Source: Acanthamoeba lenticulata (lineage: Eukaryota > Discosea > Longamoebia > Acanthamoebidae). Taken from it: a stretch of DNA of 12,406 bases. Location of the stretch: the NCBI GenBank assembly GCA_002179805.1, contig NAVB01002525.1:1-12406 (forward strand), written 5' to 3'. Under the pieces are notes generated by a model. That model did not search any database. It was given only the letters and a program-made list of their open reading frames with translations, and had not been told where the DNA came from. Position numbers and translations under genes: made by a program. This document shows positions 8,413 through 12,406 of this stretch, piece by piece (position 1 is the stretch's first letter; each line of letters begins with the position of its first letter).

Positions 8413-8514
8413 GGTCACGCGCTCTACCAACTGAGCTACCGCCAGTTGCAACCTCCCCACAAGGAGGAGGATGGTCTGGCGAGTGGGAATCGAACCCACG
8501 ACCACGCGATCTAC
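8413..8514 (-). tRNA. Circularly permuted tRNA-Tyr-type gene (3' half precedes 5' half)
   Basis: On the minus strand the 3' half comes first (8514-8475, positions 34-73). It has the anticodon-stem 3' strand TCGCG, a 5-nt variable loop, T arm GTGGG-TTCGATT-CCCAC, acceptor strand TCGCCAG, discriminator A and CCA (8474-8472). After the spacer comes the 5' half (8445-8413): acceptor CTGGCGG, TA, D arm GCTC-AGTTGGTA-GAGC, G26, then CGTGA. All seven acceptor pairs form (last one G-U). The anticodon stem pairs 5/5 (one G-U). The A box TAGCTCAGTTGG and B box GGTTCGATTCC are perfect, and U8-A14, G15-C48, G18-U55, G19-C56 and U54-A58 are all present. C1-G72 with A73 and the GTAGA loop segment point to tRNA-Tyr. 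No ordinary partner half lies upstream or downstream. The loop junction is unresolved and U33 is lacking. Confidence 0.82.
8446..8474 (-). other. Spacer of the permuted tRNA, starting with CCA and able to form a hairpin
   Basis: Twenty-nine nucleotides join the discriminator base to position 1 of the 5' half. The first three are CCA, so the mature 3' end would be encoded, unusual for a eukaryotic nuclear tRNA gene. CCTCC near its start can pair with GGAGG near its end around a loop, which would stack on the acceptor stem. Confidence 0.7.
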
Positions 8515-8797
8515 TGTCCTTCGAAGTAACCCCTCAACTGCGAGCACTCTCCAACAAACTGGCCCGACCGAAAGCAATTTTCTTTTTCAAAAGGCCTTAG
8601 CTTCTTTCGTGGAGTTGTCGACTGGCGGTGGCGGACCACTCCGAGAAGCACCAGAAGGTCAGAGCCGTCCTGTACAGTGACAAGGACAATGACAATATCC
8701 TTCCTCAATTTCCTCAATCGACACAACTTCGCCATCACTGCTCTGCTCGGCCGGCTACCTGCCTCCGACATTCATCCCAACTTTCAGCCCACCGCTC

Positions 8798-8803
8798 ATA
8801 TAT
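8798..8803 (+). promoter_or_regulatory. TATA-like element of the Hsp20 gene
   Basis: ATATAT within the palindrome CATATATG lies about 95 bp before the Hsp20 ATG. Transcription starting about 30 bp downstream would give a leader of about 65 nt, rich in CA/AAC. I found no convincing heat-shock element (three alternating GAA/TTC units) upstream. Confidence 0.45.
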
Positions 8804-8895
8804 GAGGCCGCCCACCAGCCTCCTTGCACACAACACAAACAACAGCCACACAAGTGAGAACCTCTCTAACCAACAACCACAACTCTAGCAACACA

Positions 8896-9513
8896 ATGTC
8901 TCTCTTCGGCTACACTGATCCCTGGTCGGACCTGCGCGACATGCAGAGGCAAATGGACCGCCTGATGGGCTTCGTCACGGGCGGTGACATCACGGCCGAT
9001 GTTCCTCTCCTCCTCACCGGTGGAACCACTGGGACAAGCCCCGAGCGCGCCGTGGGCACGCAGGGCACAGGCGCCGGACAGCTGACCCAGTGGCACCCTC
9101 GCATGGACGTGCGCGAGACCGACAACAACCTCATCCTCCACGCTGAGCTTCCCGGCTGCAACAAGGACGACATCAAGCTGAGCATCGATAACAACAGGCT
9201 CGTGCTCGAGGGCCAAAAGTCCACCCACAAGAAGGAGAAGGGCGAGAACTGGGTGCGCAAGGAGCGCTTCGAGGGGTCTTTCTACCGCACGCTCCCGCTG
9301 CCCCGCGGCGTCGACGCTGGACAGATCCAGGCCAACTACAAGGACGGCGTGCTCGAAGTGCTCATCCCCAAGCCGGCCGAGTCCGTGAAGAGGCAAACGA
9401 TCGACATCAAAGCTGGCGGTGGCCAGGAGACCACCTCCATCACTCCTTCGACCTCTTCCTCCTCCTCAACCTCCTCAAACGTTCCCATCAGTGGGGAGAG
9501 GAGCCAGAAGTGA
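8896..9513 (+). CDS. Small heat-shock protein (Hsp20/alpha-crystallin family)
   Basis: Single exon, ATG at 8896 in context acacaATGtc, TGA at 9511, 205 aa. The in-frame open stretch before 8896 has no other ATG. Residues 1-65 are a variable N-terminus (MSLFGYTDPWSDLRDMQRQM) with a Gly/Thr-rich patch. The alpha-crystallin domain spans about 66-160: WHPRMDVRETDNNLILHAEL, PGCNKDDIKLSIDNNRLVLEG, then WVRKERFEGSFYRTLPLP, with the family hallmark GVLEVLIPK at 151-159. An I-x-I-like IDI at 169-171 would bridge neighbouring dimers. The protein is expected to be a cytosolic ATP-independent holdase that assembles into oligomers; no targeting signal is seen. A Ser/Thr-rich tail (about 175-205) extends past the usual end of plant class I proteins. 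Confidence 0.95.
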   Translation: MSLFGYTDPWSDLRDMQRQMDRLMGFVTGGDITADVPLLLTGGTTGTSPERAVGTQGTGAGQLTQWHPRMDVRETDNNLILHAELPGCNKDDIKLSIDNNRLVLEGQKSTHKKEKGENWVRKERFEGSFYRTLPLPRGVDAGQIQANYKDGVLEVLIPKPAESVKRQTIDIKAGGGQETTSITPSTSSSSSTSSNVPISGERSQK

Positions 9514-9711
9514 GGAGAGCCACTACGCTCAGTCCCGTTACGCGACGATATCTTAGGTGCAGAGCTGGAACAGACGTACACTTCAGTCACCCACTGGCTG
9601 CTCCAAAAAGCTTCATAAAGACCTTTCGCAGACTTTTGTAGTTTTGTTTCTTTTCTACTGCTTTTCTTTTTTTATTTGTTTTGTTGTACTTCCATCGTGT
9701 TGTGGGCGTCG

Positions 9712-11315
9712 ATGGATTCGGGGGCACAAATGAATCGCTTGTCCTCTATCGATAGAGGAACCTCTGCCAGCAGCCTTGCTCACAGTGCGCACGTTCTCAC
9801 AGAGGAGGAAAAAATCAGCCAAATTCGTCAAATGCTATCTTCGATGAATGCACAGCTGACACAGGAGGGGGCTGACATCAGCCTCCTTCAGTCCCTGCTC
9901 ACCGAGATTGAAGACTGCACTGCCCTTAAGAACGTTGCCGACGCCGCACCACTAGATGTCAGCATATCTGCGAGCCCAACTGCAGGTGCAGACAACGCTG
10001 CTGGCTTATGCTCTCTTGTTAAGTCAATCTTTCCACAATGTTATTGATTACAAACTTACCTGTGGGCGTCCACAGATGCCGAAAGGAAGGATGAGGAGCC
10101 TTCGCCGCGCAAAGAGGGAGAGCCCAAAGCAGCCGGCCAGCCATCGTCGGCATTCAGCTTCGCAAAGGCGTTTGTGGCGAGCAAGAAGAAGGCCGATCGG
10201 CGGAAGGAGCGACGGGCAGCGATCAAACAGGTCTTGCATCACGAACAGCTCAGCAGCGCCAAACCAACTGCCGCTGACGCCGACGTCCAGCCGCCGCAGG
10301 CCGAGACCGAGCGCCAGCGCGAAGGGGCAGTCGAGGCGGTCGATGGCAAGCGCGCTGCGCGAGAGAAAGAGCCTGAGAGCGTCCGAGGCAGCGGCGCGAT
10401 CGACCTCGCAGACCAGCAGCAACAGCACATGCTCATGCGGTTCGAGGCGCAGCTGCAGCAGGCCAAACGGCGCGGCGTCATCGGCGCACCGAGCGGCGTC
10501 GTGGGCGATACGTCGCCCGCCTCCAGCCCGTCCTCTTCATCCTCGTCGTCATTGTCCTCTCCGCCTGCCTCGCCCTACATCGCTGCGCCCACAACGACTA
10601 CAACAGCAATACCAGTACCAACAGCAGCAGCTACAACAACGACATCCACACCGGCAGCGGTCGCACCGGCGCTAGCGGCCGCGGCGACCACGTCGGTGGC
10701 GGCGGGAGTGATCGTGGACGAGCAGCGCCTGTGTGCACTTGAGGACGCGCTCCGCGCGCTGGGCGATCGACTTGCGGTGCCGCCGGTCCTCGCGCCCGTG
10801 GACGAGGCCGTAGAGCGCAGGCTGGCGCAGGTGGAAGCGCGCTCGGCTGAGACGCTCGAGCTGCTGCGACAGGTCCGAGAGGAGGCTCACGCTGACGCCG
10901 AGATGACGCGGGCAGCTGCAGCCAAGGCCGCTCGGACGGCCGCTCAGAGCGTGATCCCCGAAGCGAGCAGAAGCGAGGCCTCGACGCTGTCGGCAGGACA
11001 CCAGGACGATATCGCGTTCGTGGAAGTGCTCCGCGAACTGCGCCAGGACGTCCAGTCCATCAAGGTCAAGCGCCGCCACTTTTGGTTGTGTTTAGCGCAA
11101 TGCATCCTTGGTTGTTTTATCTGTCTTACGCGCGGCTGTTGCTTGTGCAGACTCAGCTGGCGCGGGCGCCGCTGGCAACCCATCAGCTGCCCATCGTCGT
11201 CCCGCGAGAAGGCGGCAGACGTGGAGGCATCGCGGCTCACCACTACGTTATGGCCGCTGTGCTGGCCGTGCTCGTGGTACTCGTGCGCGTCGTGCTCATG
11301 AATGCCGCCAGGTGA
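9712..11315 (+). CDS. Coiled-coil protein with a C-terminal tail anchor (unrecognised)
   Basis: Exons 9712-9985, 10076-11064 and 11151-11315 total 1428 nt in frame (475 aa). Introns 9986-10075 and 11065-11150 have GT-AG ends, and both are needed to keep the frame. I do not recognise a family. Residues about 30-72 (LTEEEKISQIRQMLSSMNAQ and on) look like a short coiled coil. A basic segment (KKKADRRKERRAAIK) follows exon 2's start. The middle is low complexity: Ser runs, then Thr/Ala/Pro. Residues about 305-400 are rich in Ala, Glu and Arg and again likely coiled coil (DEAVERRLAQVEARSAETLE). The last 23 residues (YVMAAVLAVLVVLVRVVLMN and AAR) form one membrane span at the extreme C-terminus, the layout of a tail-anchored protein facing the cytosol. 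A tethering or membrane-shaping role is only a guess. The final exon carries the anchor on its own. Confidence 0.75.
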
Positions 11316-11337
11316 CCAGGCGCAACCGAAAAACAAA

Positions 11338-11343
11338 AATAAA
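11338..11343 (+). terminator. Poly(A) signal of the tail-anchored protein gene
   Basis: AATAAA lies 22 bp after the TGA at 11313-11315, inside an A-rich stretch that ends the gene. Listerin begins 168 bp further on. Confidence 0.5.
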
Positions 11344-11510
11344 ATCAAATAGAAAAACAACAATTAGCGCCAAAATGGGAGAAAATGCGGAAAGATCGAT
11401 TTTTTTCTGAAAGCTGTGCAGGAAAAAAGAAGAAAAGAGAAAAAGAAGAGGACGGCATCTGCCCCAGCACGCATAACCCAATTAGAAATCAGGCCGGCTT
11501 GCAACACAAG

Positions 11511-12406
11511 ATGCAAAGAAAAGGAGGGAAGGGCAAGCCGGCGAGCAGCAGGTACACCTGCAGTCGAAAGTAATTGCGCGGTTATGCTCAAGATTAACGC
11601 TTCATCTGAGTGCAGTAAGGCGGCCATGCTGGTATCCGGTGAAGGCGAGTACCGCGGATTCATGCGGGTCACAGCAGGCGATGACCTCTCGGTACGAGAC
11701 CTCTTCCTGATTGTTGTTTTGTGCTGGCGCAAGTGCTCAGTGCAGCACGCGAGTGCAGCCTTGCTAATAAGGCCAATCTTTGTCTCACGTGCGTCCTCTG
11801 CAGCAACTCAACAGCAGCGAGTTCCAGCTGGCCTTCAAGAAGCTCAGCAAGCGCGATTCGGTGACCAAGCTCAAGGGCCTGCAAGAGCTCAAGCTCCTCT
11901 TCGAGGACATTGCCGGCAAGGGCGAGGACGTCGACGCCGTCATCCAGGCCTGGGTCCACGCTTTCCTCCGGCTGGCCGTCGACGACGACCCCAAGGTGCG
12001 GGTGGCTCTGTCCAACACCTTTGCCAGCCTCGTCCAGGCCGTCAAGAAGAAGCTCGCGTCCCAGCTCAAGCGCATCACGGTATGGCGCGCTCTCTCTATC
12101 TCTCTTTACTGGAACTCTGCTCATCCGACCTCGTGTGTTCCACACACAACAGGGAACGTGGCTCTGCCTGCAGTTCGATCCATCGAACGAAGTGGCCACA
12201 GCGGCCAAGCGGGCGTTCCAAGTGGCCTTCCCGCCCAAGAAGCACAGCGAAGTGCTTCTCTTCTGCAAGACCGAAGTGCTTGATCACTTTGCGACCAACT
12301 TTGCCCAGACACCCCAAACCCTCGGTACTGCATGGACTACACTTCAGTCCACCCAAAACGCTCTGCTGACGATGACGTGTTGTGTGGCGCGCAGCTGGCG
12401 AGACCG
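11511..12406 (+). CDS. LTN1: Listerin E3 ubiquitin ligase, N-terminal part (runs off the right edge)
   Basis: Exons: 11511-11551, 11616-11691, 11804-12079, 12153-12324 and 12395-12406 onward, all with GT-AG introns (64, 112, 73 and 70 bp) that keep the frame. Listerin ubiquitinates nascent chains stuck on the 60S ribosome subunit (ribosome quality control). The N-terminus MQRKGGKGKPASSSKAAML matches the family's basic Ser-rich start. Residues about 40-188 hold the conserved N-terminal HEAT-like region: EFQLAFKKLSKRDSVTKLKG, VIQAWVHAFLRLAVDDDPKV, then GTWLCLQFDPSNEVATAAKR, then AFQVAFPPKKHSEVLLFCKT. The RING domain of the family lies at the far C-terminus, outside the window. An in-frame ATG at 11385 would add 42 mostly basic residues with no family support; a short upstream ORF begins at 11375. 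Confidence 0.92.

Noticed and set aside
8340..8460. An ordinary intron-containing tRNA with its 3' half downstream of 8413
   Set aside because: No T-arm sequence (GGTTCRA) and no complement of CTGGCGG occurs between 8412 and 8319 on the minus strand. A GTGAC/GTCAC pair there gives only a small hairpin.
8515..8640. An ordinary 5' half of tRNA-Tyr upstream of the 3' half on the minus strand
   Set aside because: No A box (TAGCTCAGTTGG-like) or acceptor strand matching TCGCCAG is found in this stretch.
8560..8800. A heat-shock element upstream of Hsp20
   Set aside because: Only scattered GAA/TTC words are present; no run of three correctly spaced units was found.

Overview
The window looks like nuclear DNA of a GC-rich amoebozoan, most like Acanthamoeba. 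Coding exons are GC-rich and use mostly G/C-ending codons. Genes are packed on both strands and broken by short introns (55 to 112 bp) with GTACGT- or GTGCGT-like donors and CAG/TAG acceptors, and spacers are T/A-rich. No prokaryotic operon signals were seen. The organism is inferred from gene style and was not checked by any search.

Layout from left to right: (1) minus strand, 1-636, running off the left edge: an MJ1316-type RNA-end-recognition domain joined across an intron to what looks like the start of a Nudix (Ap4A-hydrolase-like) domain. (2) A 1.3 kb spacer with CCAAT and CACGTG boxes and a TATA box. (3) Plus strand, 1938-3548: an intronless low-complexity, Q-rich, probably nuclear protein with six copies of an S-phi-D motif. 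(4) A spacer with short direct repeats. (5) Minus strand, 6190-4194: a nine-exon NPL4 homologue whose rebuilt reading frame closes exactly (438 aa). (6) Divergently from it across 177 bp, plus strand, 6368-8318: a six-exon, membrane-anchored JmjC/cupin protein (539 aa). (7) Minus strand, 8514-8413: a circularly permuted tRNA gene of tRNA-Tyr type, with the 3' half transcribed before the 5' half. (8) Plus strand, 8896-9513: a small heat-shock protein (Hsp20). (9) Plus strand, 9712-11315: a three-exon coiled-coil protein with a C-terminal membrane anchor. (10) Plus strand from 11511 off the right edge: the N-terminus of Listerin (LTN1).

The standout is the permuted tRNA. On the minus strand a perfect B box, T arm, acceptor 3' strand and an encoded CCA come first. 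After 29 nt come the matching acceptor 5' strand, a perfect A box and D arm, and the 5' side of the anticodon stem, then a TTTT terminator. All stems pair across the permutation and the usual tertiary contacts are present. The anticodon loop is the weak point: no simple junction gives U33.

Several genes belong to protein quality control: NPL4 (p97/Cdc48 cofactor), Listerin (ribosome-associated E3 ligase) and Hsp20. NPL4 and Listerin act in the same ribosome quality-control pathway in other eukaryotes. They are about 5 kb apart here, in separate transcription units, so the proximity may be chance.
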